Origin: Geranomyces variabilis
Lineage: Eukaryota > Chytridiomycota > Chytridiomycetes > Spizellomycetales > Powellomycetaceae
Length of the DNA stretch: 64,000 bases
Assembly: GCA_027603065.1 (NCBI GenBank)
Contig: JADGJP010000027.1
Span: forward strand, 309,430-373,429
Reading direction: 5' to 3'
Of the stretch, positions 46,054 to 58,621 are shown one piece after another. Below the pieces are notes generated by a model. The model saw nothing but the letters and a program-made list of their open reading frames with translations, made no database searches and was not told the DNA's origin. Made by a program: the position numbers and the translations under genes. Numbering within the stretch: position 1 is the stretch's first letter; each line of letters begins with the position of its first letter.

Positions 46054-47737
46054 CTATTCATCGCCGCCACTATCCTCACCACCATCTTCCCGCTCTTCGT
46101 CCCCAGCCGTCGCACCCTCATCCGCGGTGGAAGAAACCTGTCCTGCAGGCTGCTGATCGTCTGGCGGGGTGCGCGGCCTCGCAGGCGGGTGATGATGATG
46201 CTGGTGGTGTTGCTGTTGTTGTTGCTGCTGGTGATGATGCTGCTGCCCGTCTTGTTGTGTCGTCATCGGTGAAGAAGAAGAGGACGACGAAGCGGCTGTT
46301 GTCGGCGGCTGCGTTCCAGTCGGTGGATGTTGCTGCTGTGATTGTTGTTGAACACCAGCGAGGCCGCCGTACTGCGCGTGCGCAGCGTGTTGCGCGGCCT
46401 GCACGTCGGGCGGTATCGGGTAGGGATAGATGTAGCTCGCGACTCCTGCGGGCATGGGCACGCCGGAAGGGTATCCTGGTGGATAGCCTGGCGGCATTGC
46501 GGCTGCGGCGGCGAGCGCGTACCGCATTGTAGCTGCGTCGCGGAGAGATGCCGCTTGCTGCGAATAAAAGAAAAAGAAACATTAACATTTGTAAAAAAGA
46601 CGAAGAAACATCAGCAACGTGTAGGAGTAGGCTGGATCGTTAAAAGAAAGACAAACCTTTTCAGCCTGGTAAATAGCTGCAGCAGAAGCAGCTGCCGCTG
46701 CCGCAGCCGCCGCATCAGCAGCCTCCGCACTCTGCTGCTGCTGTTGCTCATGCTGCTCCTGTTGCTCGTCCGGATCTTGCTGCTCATCCGCATACCCTTG
46801 CACAACCTGCTGCGTCGACGGTGAATTCGGCACATACGGCTGTTGTTGCTGACCCTGCCCCTGCTGTTGCTGCTGCCCTTGTTGTGCGTACCCGTTAGAA
46901 GTATAGACAACAGAGTTTGGGGGAGCATTTGGGTCGGGCGCGTTGAGACACGCCTGGATGAGGTTTTTGCCTTCGGGTTTGGTGATGAGCGGCTGCAGTT
47001 TGGGTGTTGCAAATGTGTACACGTGGCCGGTTTCCGACGCGACGAGGAGGAGGACTTGCGTACCCGTTAGCGTAGACAGCTCATATGCCTAAGAGTGAAA
47101 GAAAATGAAGAGAAGGTTTCAGCACTGGAAAGCGAGCATATCTTGCCTATGCTTTTGTCCTACCTTCTTCATAATCCCCGCTTTACGCTTGCTAAACGTA
47201 ATATGCCTCCTGGACTTGTCGTCAATATACTCAATCTTGATCTTGCGGCGACCCTGCCTGCCGCCTTTACCGCCCTTTTCCTCATCGTCGTCATCGTCGC
47301 CCAAATCGTCCATTTGCTCGTCCGCTTCAGACAGCTGGGCTACCGAGGCGACGCGTTTCCGTGAAGACGTTGGCGGCGGCGCCGGGGTAGCAGCAGTCGA
47401 GCCCCCCACGGACGAAGGCGCAGAGGTCGCAGGGTGGTGTTCCGCATGCACTAGAGACAAGGAGAGCATAAGTGAGGAAAAGGCTCACAAGCTCGGAAAA
47501 ACGGCATAAAAAAACGAATATACACGGTATGAGCTTACAGGCAAGTTGCTGCAACTGCAGCGGCGAGTGCTGCTGTTGTTCCAGCTGCTGCTGCTGTTGC
47601 TGGTGGTGAAGGTGGCTATGGTGGTGGTGGTGACTGTGGTGGTGCTGGCCATGGTGATTGTGATGCATTACGGCGGCGGCTGCGGCGGCTGCGGCGGCGG
47701 CTGTAGCCGAGTCCTGTGCGGCGGCTGCGGTCGACAT
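46054..47737 (-). CDS. SRF/MCM1-type MADS-box transcription factor
   Basis: Sequence-specific activator of the SRF/MCM1 class, binding CArG-like sites as a dimer. Minus-strand exons 46054-46557, 46657-47088, 47164-47450 and 47539-47737 close to 473 residues. The MADS box reads GRRKIKIEYIDDKSRRHITF, SKRKAGIMKKAYELSTLTGT and QVLLLVASETGHVYTFATPK, with the SRF-type Tyr-Ile-Asp and the basic helix intact. An intron splits it after IMKK. The N-terminus is made of poly-Ala, His-rich and poly-Gln runs. An acidic run (DDLGDDDDDEEKGG) comes directly before the MADS box, as in MCM1/SRF relatives. The C-terminal half has long Gln, His and Ala tracts. In fungi, Mcm1 partners control mating, cell-cycle and metabolic genes. 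Confidence 0.93.
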
Positions 47738-48256
47738 GAAAGCGGGCAGTTATCCGCAGCGGTGGGGGAGGATAGGTATACGGGCGGTTGAGAGGGTTAC
47801 TCAAGCAGCACAGTGTGCAAGCAGAAAGAATCCAGGGCGTAAACGAGTGGCGCAAAGACAGTGGCGGCTCGCAGTAAGTAACGTCTAATCAGTACAACCC
47901 GGCTATATATGAGATCCAAAGGTGCTTATAGAGCTGCTGGTGATGCTGTCGGTCGCTGATTTCCTCTGCCCCGAGACTGCGGTCTTGAGTGCGAGGAATT
48001 GTGATCCCTTTCGCAAATGCCGTGCTCTGCCGCTGGCTGTCCGACTTATCATCCTTGCAACACCCCAAACACTCGCGGGGAACCTCCATTAACACAAATA
48101 AAGACAAATGAAATCGTCTTCTCCCGCATATCACGTGATTTTGGTCCCTCGCGCAGAAAGAAAATGGCCGCCCCCGCTCCCAGCTCGTTCCTTCCTCCCC
48201 CACACTCCTACGGATCCCTCGCTTCCACCGATCTACGGAAACACACTCGATCAGCA
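47738..48256. promoter_or_regulatory. Divergent promoter region, MADS factor and ribosomal eL22
   Basis: 519 nt between opposite start codons. It contains a TCACGTGA palindrome near 48131, an E-box-type site often seen upstream of fungal growth genes. A pyrimidine-rich stretch near 48190 suits a ribosomal-protein transcription start. An in-frame ATG for eL22 lies at 48164. Confidence 0.5.
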
Positions 48257-49192
48257 ATGGCCATCACCGTAAGTCGCTCCTCCGTCCGCTTCGTCACAAA
48301 ATACACCCTGTCTCTGCGTTGGTCGTTGGTGTCCGTTGGCTCCTAAGCCCCCAACAGACGCCGCAAAAAGAGCTGCTCTGCTCTGCGTAATTTTCCTTTC
48401 CCCTTCTCTTCTCCCATCTGGACACTGCTACCCTCTTACCGTCCGCCTGAGCACGCTCTTGATTGTGTGGGAGGGCGCAGTCGGCAAGTGGAGGAGAGAC
48501 CTAGGCGGGGATAAAGATGGAGTTCGAGGAGAAACGAGGGAGCGGGCGGCAAACTCAGTTTCTGCTGCTGTCTGCCCGTCTCTCCATCTCCTTCCTCTCG
48601 CCGCCTGGGGAGCGGGAAAGGCAATTACGCCAAAAAAAAGCGACAGAGTAGCCATGCGGTTTCCACCGCTTTGGTTTGCTCGACTGCTTTTGGTGACCCC
48701 TCGAAATCTGACGTTATTTCTCCTTGGATTCTATAGAAGAAGGACAACAAGGCTGCGAAGAAGGCGCCGGTCAAGTTCACCATTGACTGCTCCAGCCCCG
48801 CCAACGATGGCATTTTCGACATTGACTCGTTCGTAAGTTGACAAAAAAAAGCGCAACCTCGGGCTCTCTTCATCTCAATTCCCCTAACATTTTTGTCTCT
48901 CTTTCGCGTCCATCAGGAAAAGTTCCTGCACGACCGCGTCAAGGTCGGCGGCCGCACCGGCAACCTCGCTGACGCCGTCGCGATCGCCAAGGGCGCCTCG
49001 GGCTCGCTCACCATCACGGTGCAGCCCAACACCCAGTTCCCCAAGCGCTACATCAAGTACCTCACCAAGAAGTTCTTGAAGAAGCACCAGCTGCGTGACT
49101 GGATCCGTGTCATCAGCTCGTCCAAGAACGCCTACGAGCTGCGTTACTTCAACATTGCCGACGCTGACAATGACGCCGAGGACGACGAGTAA
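48257..49192 (+). CDS. RPL22: 60S ribosomal protein eL22
   Basis: Structural protein of the large ribosomal subunit. Exons 48257-48268, 48737-48832 and 48917-49192 close to 127 residues, the family length. The sequence is a plain match: [40 protein letters not shown] and [20 protein letters not shown], with the acidic tail [10 protein letters not shown]. Only four codons (MAIT) precede a 468-nt first intron, a common layout for fungal ribosomal-protein genes. I saw no C/D snoRNA boxes in that intron. An upstream ATG at 48164 is in frame without a stop and has a stronger start context, so a 31-residue N-terminal extension is possible if transcription starts far enough left. Confidence 0.96.
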
Positions 49193-49628
49193 ACGAGAAT
49201 CAAACGATGTAGTCGTTTTTTCGGTTTCTCTTGACCCACATCTTTTGTTTTTGCTTTCTTTGGCGATTATAATACCTGCTTAAGAAATGTGACTGTTTTG
49301 CCCATCCTGGTGAACGAAAACGTTTTGTGAACCGAACCGCGCAGATTGTATGTACATGCTGTGATTTCATTTGCGGAAGCAGTAAACATGTGGAGAAGGG
49401 GATTGGAGAAGGGTAGGTGGGGAGAAAGATAATCGAGTACGCAATATACGCCAGAAAAGAAGAAACGATACACCCCAGCAACAGACCTGTTCTGTCGATG
49501 GGTGGGGTGGGGGAAATGGGAAAAACTTTACAAGAAAGGAGAAACGGGGAGGAATGGGAGGAAGGGGATTGGGAGAAGGGGTATATGCGCCCGTAGGAAC
49601 CTTGCCCCTTTGTCTCATTTTTGTGCTT
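49193..49628. other. Convergent 3' spacer between eL22 and the membrane-protein gene
   Basis: 436 nt between two facing stop codons. It is purine-rich on the plus strand at its right end (GGGGAGGAATGGGAGGAAGG). No gene is seen. Confidence 0.45.
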
Positions 49629-50611
49629 TTAAACTTGGTTGTCGGTAGCCCCAAGCAAAGGCTGGTGCTCGCCGTTGGTGATGCTCTTCTTGAACACCTG
49701 CGGCTTGAACGCGTACAGCGCCGAGATTGCGGCGCCGACTGCGGCGGTAATCATGATAAACTTGTTTTCCTGCTGGACGGCAACACCAATCATGGACCAG
49801 ACGATCGCGAACGCGCCTGCGATATCGCCGTGCTGGTAGTTCTTGACCTATGGGCGCGAGCGGAGAGAAGGTTAGGAAACAGAGTAAAGAAGGAGGGCAA
49901 AAAAGAAGAATATCTTTCCCGTAGTTCCTTACCTCAGTGTAAGCCATGGCAGTGAACGTAAGCTTGGTCAAAATCGCAAACACGGCAATCTGGTGCCACA
50001 CACTCGGGTGGTGCGGGTCCGACACCGTCGTGAAAATCGCAAAAATGTTCAACCAGTTGACAAACACCAAAAACCCGTGCAGCAGCGAGATGGGCGAGTG
50101 GACAAACAGCTGCTCGATGGCCGAGTGCGCAGGTTTGGCGTTGAGGTTGTGGTAGATGACGGTGATTGAGGCCGAGGCGAACAGGAGGATGATTTCGGAG
50201 AGGACGAGGTGGCCGGAGGTCCAGAGGTTGTGCCAGACGGAGGTGAGGACGGCGGCGAGGATAAAGTAGGAGCCGTAGCCGTCGACAACGACTGCGTCGC
50301 TTTCAGACTTTTCGGCGAACCACTGTGGGAGAAGAAAACAAGAAAAAAGGGTGTGTGAGACAAAGGCACCCAAACGAAAAAGCTATTTCTTCTAAATCAC
50401 TCACCTGCCAGACAATGAATCCGGCAAACATAAAGTACACGAGACCCCAGATGGCAAACGTGAAGGGTGCGGGGGTCAAGTAGGTCGGGTGCAGGGCGTA
50501 GACACCGCCGAGGTCACCGGCGTCGGGGCCAGCGACATTGTAGATTGAGGAGGAGAAGAAGAGCAAGAAGGCGAGGGTGTTGCCGACGCGCAGGAGCGTT
50601 GGGTGGGTCAT
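49629..50611 (-). CDS. Multi-pass membrane protein, TspO/MBR-like
   Basis: Minus-strand exons 49629-49847, 49933-50322 and 50405-50611 close to 271 residues. At least six hydrophobic segments are visible: LLRVGNTLAFLLFFSSSIYN, FTFAIWGLVYFMFAGFIVW, YFILAAVLTSVWHNLWTSG, LVLSEIILLFASASITVIY, LLHGFLVFVNWLNIFAIFT and IAVFAILTKLTFTAMAY. One or two weaker ones follow near the C-terminus. The stretch YLTPAPFTFAIWGLVYFMF resembles the Pro-aromatic signature of TspO-like and related tryptophan-rich membrane proteins. The family call is tentative, and transport or sensing cannot be told apart. The C-terminus is short and polar. Confidence 0.65.
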
Positions 50612-51441
50612 TCTGGGCGGAGAGAGTTGGAGGAAGAGATGAGGAGGGATGCGGGGGGGATGGGTGGAAGGCGCCTGACCTTTTTATGCAGACGTCCAGA
50701 CCCTGACGTCAGAAGAGGCACGCGCCACACCGCACTCTCGCTCCTATTGCATGAGTCAGCATGACCCCATGACTCGACACGCAGCAAAGTTTAGGCCGTC
50801 AGCATACGCAGCCTTCCAAGGCCCGGCTTTCCGAAGCAGCTTGTCAATTTGTCTTGTTGGTGACAGCGACAGAAAACAAAGCCCCGTCCTGCTCGCAAGT
50901 ATGATGGCGCTCCAGGCAAGGACAGATGTACCGCGCTAGCTGTCGCAGGCGCTGATATATCCACACAACGAATTACTTGCCACATCAGTTTTTTGATGTT
51001 GCTAGGCCACAACATATTTTTTGGGCATAGCGAACAGGGGGCTCTCGTTTTCAAAATCTGACCGCGAACGGACGCGCGCATGGGCGTGTCCGATTATTCC
51101 GGACACACTTGGGTTGGGCTTTTCCTCCTTTCCCTCGCTCGGGTAGTAATGAACCCCGCTGCATGTGTTTGCAACCTTTCCCACGCTACTCACCAACCGA
51201 ACAAATATATACCCCAGCTTGTGTTATTGAACGCATTTGAACTTCCATTCCCGCTCTTCGGCCGCTGCGTGCTCGTCGCGTCTCTCGTCGCCACCCACTT
51301 CGTCCGCGCTTCTCCGACGAAAAACAGAGTTGCAACCCTTTAGAAAAGAGTAGACTTGCCTGTCAAACCTCAAGCCGGCCTTTACTAGAAACCGGTAGTC
51401 CCTGCTGCCGTCTCCCTTTCTCCCTTTCCCGCGCTCTCAAT
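50612..51441. promoter_or_regulatory. Divergent spacer, membrane-protein gene and PIF1
   Basis: 830 nt between opposite start codons. No exon is trusted. An AAATATATAC near 51203 could be the TATA element of PIF1, and a TTTTTATGCAG lies about 70 nt upstream of the minus-strand gene. The last 80 nt before PIF1 are pyrimidine-rich. Confidence 0.35.
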
Positions 51442-54129
51442 ATGCCCAACCCACACGACCGGGACTTGAAGCAGAGCGTGCTCAACTTTGGCACCAAAGT
51501 CCAAGCTACTACCCCTTCTCTTACGTCGGCGTCGTCAGGACCTACGCGGTCTGCCGTTGCGAGCGGTGCTTTACGCTTTACGCCTTATGAAGCCGCCGCC
51601 GCGAAAACTCCCTCAGCAACCGCAAAAAAGTTTCGCACGCCGACAATGTTGCGACCGTCCGCGCTGGCACGACAGGCACAGGCGAACGGCATGGGGTTAA
51701 AGAAAAGCGACAGTGGGTCCAAAATGGTTATTGACCTTACGAGTGGTGCGGCTGCTGCGGCCTCTCGTGCAACAGCAGGTGGAGGATGGTCATCCACTCC
51801 CGGCGCGGCGGCGGCACCGCCGCGGTCGAACGGCTGGTCAAACCCGTCTCCGTCAACGACAACGATTCCGACGCTGTCCCGCGCGCCAACGACCACAATG
51901 TCCTCGACAACCGCCGCGGCAGTCCGGCGCGCGGCCGCTCACAGTAATAATGGCAACTTCAATGGCAACACGACAATGGGCGCTCTGGCGCGTTCGGCGG
52001 GTTTGGAAGAAGGATTCGGCAGCAACGAGCGATACCGGCCGAAGCATCGGGAGGTCTTTATGGATGATCTGCTGTCTGAAAATCAACCACAAAGCGGCGG
52101 TCGGCATGCCAAGGCTTTGAACATGGATGGCACCAGAGGCGCTTTCAAGCCAGTCAAGGAGAAGATTTTTTTACTCTCTGGAGAGCAAGAAATGGTCTCG
52201 CAGCTGGTTGTCGAGAAGCGCGAGAGCTTGTTTTTTACTGGAAGTGCAGGTGCGTTTGCACTTGCAAGAGAGGCGTTGTTCTTGCTAGGTTTTTGACATC
52301 CTGACTCTACCTTGACGTTCTAGGCACTGGCAAAAGTGTGTTGTTGCGGGAGTTGATCACCAGGCTGCAATGCAAATACTCGCGGGACGAGATTGGCGTT
52401 ACCGGTATGAGCGGCGACAATGGTGGGGAATTCAGTCCTCTCGTATCGTGTCTAATCATATTCCAATATTCTGATTAATAGCGTCCACTGGAATCGCCGC
52501 GTGCAACATCGGAGGCACAACACTGCACAGCTTTGCGGGATGCGGGCTGGGAAAAGGTGAGAAAAGCGCAACTGTGATTGGCATTGATCGTACTATCGCG
52601 ACGGTCTCTGACCGTGAATCCTCTATCAAAGAACCGGCTGAGGCTCTGGCCCGCCGATGCGTCGGCAACAAGAAAACTTGTACGCGATGGCGCAAGTGCA
52701 AGGTCTTGATCATTGACGAAAGTGGGTGTCTTTTGTTGGTGAGATATACCTGCTTTGCTTTTACGTTCCTTTGCTGATGACTGGGTTGTGGTCCGTTTTC
52801 CTTAGTCTCGATGGTTGAGGGCGAGTTTTTCGACAAGCTTGATAAAATCGGTCAAATCGTGCGAAATGTTCAGCTTCCATTTGGTGGCATCCAGCTCGTC
52901 ATCTGCGGAGATTTTATGCAGCTGCCGCCAGGTATGTGCTGAGCGGCACGCGACGGCGCTTGACGCTCCATCGGTCCAGAACAAATGAGCTAATGGCAAG
53001 AATCTTTTTCGGCAGTGACGAGAGCATCCAAATTTGCATTCGAGGCGCAAAGTTGGGCAAAGGCCGTCAAACGAACAATTCAGGTTTGCCCCCACGCGTG
53101 CGCTAAGCCCCAACTTTCGAGCTTGTGGGAATTAACATCCGTATCTTCGCTCGAATTTCAGTTGACGCACGTGTTTCGTCAGAAAGATCAGACTTTCATC
53201 AACTTGCTTAATGAAATGCGCGTTGGCTTCATATCTCCGCAGTCCGAAAACTTGCTACGAAGTTTATCACGTCCGGTCGATTGCAAAGACGGTCTGGAGC
53301 CCACGCAACTGTAAGGAACTCTGCACAATGAACGACCGTTTCTGTTAAGTAAACTCACGTTGTGCATTACGCAGATACGCCATCCGCACGCAAGTTGATG
53401 AAGCCAACCACACTCGCCTGCGCAGCCTACACGGCGAAACGCGAACCTTCAATGCAACTGACATCTGCAAAAGCGAGAACGACCGCAATAAGTTAAAAGA
53501 CTTTATGGCGCCGCTGGTTTTGACGTTGAAAGTAGGTGCGCAGGTCATGCTGCTCAAAAACCTAGACGAAAAGCTTGTCAACGGCAGTTTGGGCAAAGTG
53601 GCGGGCTTTGAGCCAGAGTCTGGCTTGCCGATTGTGGAGTTTATAGTTGCTGGTCGGCCCAAGTTGATGGAGATGGCGACTGAGACGTGGTCGGTTGAGG
53701 CGCCGGGAATTGGGACGGTGGCGAGTAGGACGCAGGTAAGCAAACCGTCGAATGGCCGCTTGATGTTCACCCGGGAGACACTCACAGTTCTGAGTCGCTG
53801 AACAGGTGCCTCTTGTATTGGCATACTCGATGTCGATACATAAATCGCAGGGACAAACACTCGAGAAGGTCAAGGTTGACCTGGGCAAAGTGTTTGAGAA
53901 CGGTCAGGCGTACGTCGCACTCTCTCGCGCGACGTCACTGGAAGGTCTACAGGTGAGGACCTGTCAGGGAAAACCCCCGCTACGTGTTTGTTCCACCCGG
54001 TCCGGGGCTAACGCAACAACTTGGCAGGTCTTGAACTATTCAAAAGACAAAGTAAAGGTCGACCCGCGCGTCATCCGGTTTAACCAGAACCTTTCGCACA
54101 TGAAACCGAGCTCAACTGGGACTTCATAA
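51442..54129 (+). CDS. PIF1: PIF1/RRM3-family 5'-3' DNA helicase
   Basis: Superfamily 1B helicase that unwinds G-quadruplexes and hybrids and helps forks pass barriers, in nucleus and mitochondria. Exons: 51442-52249, 52324-52404, 52482-52556, 52632-52721, 52806-52931, 53016-53083, 53162-53310, 53375-53735, 53806-53952 and 54028-54129. All phases close to 668 residues. The first 230 residues are Ser/Ala/Thr-rich and start [17 protein letters not shown], a stretch resembling the PCNA-binding element near the RRM3 N-terminus. Motor motifs: Walker [38 protein letters not shown], Walker [48 protein letters not shown] and the C-terminal [13 protein letters not shown] with [15 protein letters not shown]. 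Confidence 0.95.
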
Positions 54130-54543
54130 TAGACGCTAATACATGCATATGTGTACGGTATCATCACGCACAGTCATCATCAGTCATCAACTGTAGGAAA
54201 CTTACTATTGTCGCAAGGCCAACCGCGCTCCCTTCTTTTTGCATCCGGGCTTTCCGCAGCAGCGACACAATCCACCCTCTGCTCTTTGCTTTTTCGTCTC
54301 AGCTACCGGGTTACTTTAGTCCTCTCCAATTCTCTTTAGCTGTCATCGCTTCTTCATAATCGGAATGGCAATGAACTTTGGCCCGCAGTGGTATGTCGTA
54401 ACCTTCGCGATCTAGGATGGGGAAGGATGGACGGTCTTGGACCAGTCTGCTAGTAGATAGCTCTGCTGGGACTACGTGGACGACGTCTTGGGTGCAAAGC
54501 CTCGGAGCATCAGGGTTTGACCAAACCGCTCGCTTCAAATAGG
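54130..54543. other. Intergenic, PIF1 to GYF gene
   Basis: 414 nt, pyrimidine-rich at its centre, with no gene seen. Confidence 0.4.
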
Positions 54544-57500
54544 ATGCGCAAAATCCCTTCAAACGAAAACAACGGGCGCTCTTCTCCGACCCTATCGCCT
54601 ACCACGCCTACAGGATCCTCTCAAAACATCATGTGGGGAGCCGGCACTGGGTTAAAACCCGCCACTGCGACACCAGCTTCCGCCGCTAGCGGTCAACTTG
54701 CGCAATCGTCGCGGGATTCGGCCAATTGGCCGTCGTCATCCGCCCAAGATTCCTCGCAGTACAAGTTTTCGCGAGAGTTCATCTTGAGCTTGTTTGACCC
54801 GTCGCTTCCGACGCCGCCGGACTTCAAGCCTGAGGCTGCCATGACGTCGGATAGGGTGCTGGAGCCCATGGCGAACGTTCCGCTCAATGACAATGAGAAA
54901 AAGGTGCGTTTCCTCAACTGTATATACACAGCTGTTAGGTAGTCTTAATATAGACTTCAGAAACATAGTGGACTGCTTTCACACGTAATGACCGAAGTCG
55001 AGCGTTCGGAATCGGTCACTCGACTGGTTATCTGCAATTTCCAGTTTTAGCGATTATGAGACCGTTAACAATAACTTGCGCATTATACTGGTTGTTTCTG
55101 ATAAGCCGTCTTTTTACCGCATGTTAGCTCTTCACCTCTCAATTCGTCAACAGCGATATCAGTGCTCGCCGCACGCCTCACGGTCGGGGAGAAACGAAAG
55201 AAGGTGCCATACGACCTGCTCCGCGCGGCCCCGGGACTGCTCAGCGAGGTGTGTAGTTGACGCTACGCTCGCGCTTGCGCAGATGTGAAGCGCATTTGCT
55301 TAACTTTTCCTGCCATATTCACCACACACACAGGCTATTCTAATCGCAATGACCGGGTGGGCTCGCAAAGCGATGGCTACAGACCGACGCGTCGGGCCGA
55401 CGCTGTTGGTGACGAAGAGCCATGGGACCTACCCACTGGCGTTGGCAGCTTCAGCAAAGATGGCATGTTTGGCCGAGGAGACGGCGAAGGCAATATCGGA
55501 AGGAATGGACCTGACGCCGGGCGCGATGAAACGTTGCTTTTTGCAAACCGTGGCCGAGATTCACCTCTTCGGACTGGTTCTCCGGCTTCCTTCGAGAGGC
55601 GAGATATTTCTCCTGACAAGACGGCAAAGCCGCTTCATAGCGGCGCCGTCAATGGAACGGCAATGTCTGGCAATTCAGCTCAGCAAAGTCGGATCAATGC
55701 GGATACGAGTCAGAATAATCAGAGTCGCAACTCTTTTGTTGACATGTTTAGCACATTTGATAGCTCATCTCCTATGAGCACACCAATGGGAGGGTCCGGA
55801 AGCATCGGCCTCGGGGGCAGGCTCGGAATGTCAGATCCGCTCATTGCACCTACTATGACGCGCAGCTTGTCAAATAATAGCTTGACCCAGAGGTCCAATC
55901 AAGCACCTCCCGGCATCGTTCCAGCCTCGACACCCTTCGTGCCTCAGATGTGGCAGTACAAGGATCCTAGCGGGATCGTGCAAGGTGTGAAAGCTCTGCA
56001 GTTTTCACCTGCTTCGTCCCGATTTGCTAAATTATTGCTGTTACCCAGGCCCTTTCACCTCGGCGCAAATGCATGAATGGTTCCGCGCAGGATATTTCAG
56101 CGACGAACTGCCCATCAAGCGGGCTGATGAGTATAACTATGAGCCTCTGGTGCGGCTGTTGCAAAAGCATGGTCGCGACCGTCCGTTCCTTGCCAATATG
56201 GACGAAGCGGAGCGTCTGTTTCAACAACTGGAGAGTCAACGTCGCGTCCCGGTCGCGACGTCAGGTGGGAATACTGCGTACAATGCATTTAGCACATTCG
56301 GCGCTGGAGCCGCTGCTCAGTCGATGTACGCGCCAGGTGGTGCTACCGCTAGTCCCTTTAACGCGGGCGGGCTTGAACCGCTGAGCACGGGAGCGTACAG
56401 TCGCACGTCCTCGTGGGGCGGAGAGACTCCTGGCGCAATTCGGACCGGATGGTCCACACTCAACCCTGACGTCGAGCGGCGCGGCTCCCCTTTTGGCATG
56501 GCAGCGCCGGGATCGCCGGCAGGAGGCATGCAGTCAGCATATTTTGACCAGCGCACGACGCAAGTCCAAGACGGATTTTTCGGTGCAGGATCATCGAGCC
56601 AGCGCCCGGCGGCGGCAGCATTCGCGCCTTTCTCGGCAGCTCAAAGCTCATCCGCACCTCAAAGTCCTGCCGCAAACTTGTTTTCCGGACCGATTCTGGA
56701 CTTGTCTGCTGCGCAGGCCGTCCAGCATGGCAAGCAAGCTGAGTGGGGCAACATCTCTGGACTGGCCGGCTCGCATTATCACCATGATGCACCAGCTTTA
56801 GACGCGATCTCCAAACTGATTGATGAAAGCCCCTTTGAGCTTCAAGTGGGGCATGGCGATGATAGCAACGTGAACCTCGCGGATCAAGTTGATGAAAAGT
56901 TCTCGCATCTGAGCGTCAAGCCGGCCAGTGATACGTCACCGGTTGCGCCCGTCACACCTAAAGCCCCGTCGCCTGTCAAACAAGACTCTGACAAGCCGAG
57001 CAGCAAGGCGCGCAAGACCAAGAAGGAGGAGCGACAGGAGCGATTCGAGCGGGAGAATGAGTTGCGTAAACAGCAGCAGAAAAAGGCCGCCGTGGCAGCG
57101 GCGCCTACTACTCCCGCTGCCGTCTCGCCCCCAGAAACCTCTGCGTCAGCCCCCGCCGTTGACCTTCGGCAAATCATGTCTGAAGAGCACACTCGAAGCA
57201 AGCGCGAACACGAGCAGGCCGCGCTGGAAAATAAGCGACGCATTCAAGCGGAGATTGAGCAGGCCGAAAAGGCAGCCGCCGGCAGGGTGGCGGCGACCTC
57301 GGCATGGGGAGCCAGCGGTGAGGTCAATGGAGCTACCGAGCAGAAGGCTTCCAAACTGACCCTGAAGCAAATCCAAGAGATGGAGCGCGCACGCGCTGCG
57401 ATTGAAGAAAACGTGCGTGCTCAGCGCGCGCACAAAGCTATCCTCCAACAAGCGCAAATGATCCAGGAGCAAGAAGCTCTTGCTGGCAGGCAGTCATTGA

Positions 57501-58621
57501 TCAAGGACCAGGCCGGTGGTGGAGCTGTTTGGGGCGGTGTCGCTACCGCTGTGGCACCTAAACCACAACCCTCTGCCGCTCGTCAAAAGAAAACTCTTGC
57601 CGACATTATGGAGGAAGAAGCGCGCCGCAAGCGCAAGGAAGCTGAACTTGCAGAGTCTGGGCTTGGTGTACAACCCACAGGTACTGGGAAACGGTACGCT
57701 GATACAATCGCGACTACGGGAACCAGCGGCAGCACCATCGCATGGGGACTCGCTCCTACCGGCGCAAAAGCTCCTGTCGTCAACCGCCCTGCCGCGGTCG
57801 TCGCAAGCGGAAACGTTGTTAAGGCCACAGGCCCAGCAACATTAGCCGCAGGCACCGCTGGTCGCCCAGACGAAAATGTCGTTGGGCCTTGGAACGTGGT
57901 GGGAAAGCAGGGACAGGTTGTTCGGTAAGCAATGGAAGCAACATTTATACTGCCGCACCGGTGCCTTTAGGCTCACCGTATTGCGACCTCTCTAGACCTC
58001 CCGCACCGGCTGGTGCGCGTCCTGCTGCTGTACCCGCGACTCGCCCTACTGCGCCTGCCGCGCCGCGAATCGTATCGGTTCACGTTAACCCGTCAACCCC
58101 CGTTGTTGCGACAAATGAGCCAAAAACCAAGGGCCCGACTTCAGCATTCATGCAATGGTGCCGCACTGTATTGCAGCCGCTGTCCAAGAACAATGGCGTC
58201 AATGGTAAATTACATGGAACTGTGCGCTTTTCGTGCGAGTTCATGCTTCAGATTTGCTGACTTCAACTGTCACTGTCTTTCAGTCGAGGATTTCATTGGC
58301 ATTTTACTTTCCATCAACCCCAACGAGTCTGCCATCATGCAAAGTATTTGCGATGACATTCTTGGCGGACTCACAGCCATCGACCCGCGCAAATTCGCTG
58401 AAGAGTTTGGACGGAGACGCAAAGCGGACGCTCAAGGCACAGTTGTAAGCGGCGCAGGAGACGTAGGATGGACCCCGGTCGGAGCCTCGGCCACCTCAAG
58501 CGGCGGTGCGGGTAGCGCTGCTGCTGGAAACCGTGGAGGGAATAGTTTGCAGTCGTTTGACAGTGGAAACAAGTTTGTGGTTGTTGGAAAGCAGACCAAG
58601 AAGAAGAAGGGCAAGCGGTAG
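54544..58621 (+). CDS. GYF-domain adaptor protein (Smy2/GIGYF class)
   Basis: Smy2/GIGYF proteins bind Pro-rich ligands through the GYF domain and act in mRNA repression and vesicle traffic. Exons 54544-54903, 55128-55248, 55334-55984, 56049-57924, 57996-58204 and 58284-58621 close to 1184 residues. The GYF domain is at about residues 365-425: MWQYKDPSGIVQGPFTSAQM, HEWFRAGYFSDELPIKRAD. The intron after IVQ splits it. The N-terminal part is disordered, Ser/Gly/Asn-rich. A charged coiled-coil region spans about residues 700-880 (KKEERQERFERENELRKQQQ; LKQIQEMERARAAIEENV). The C-terminus has the conserved element VEDFIGILLSINPNESAI and ends in KQTKKKKGKR. The exon 1 to exon 2 join is less certain because that stretch has no conserved motif. 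Confidence 0.9.

Noticed and set aside
48269-48736. C/D snoRNA inside the long eL22 intron
   Set aside because: I found no RUGAUGA box paired with a CUGA box at suitable spacing.
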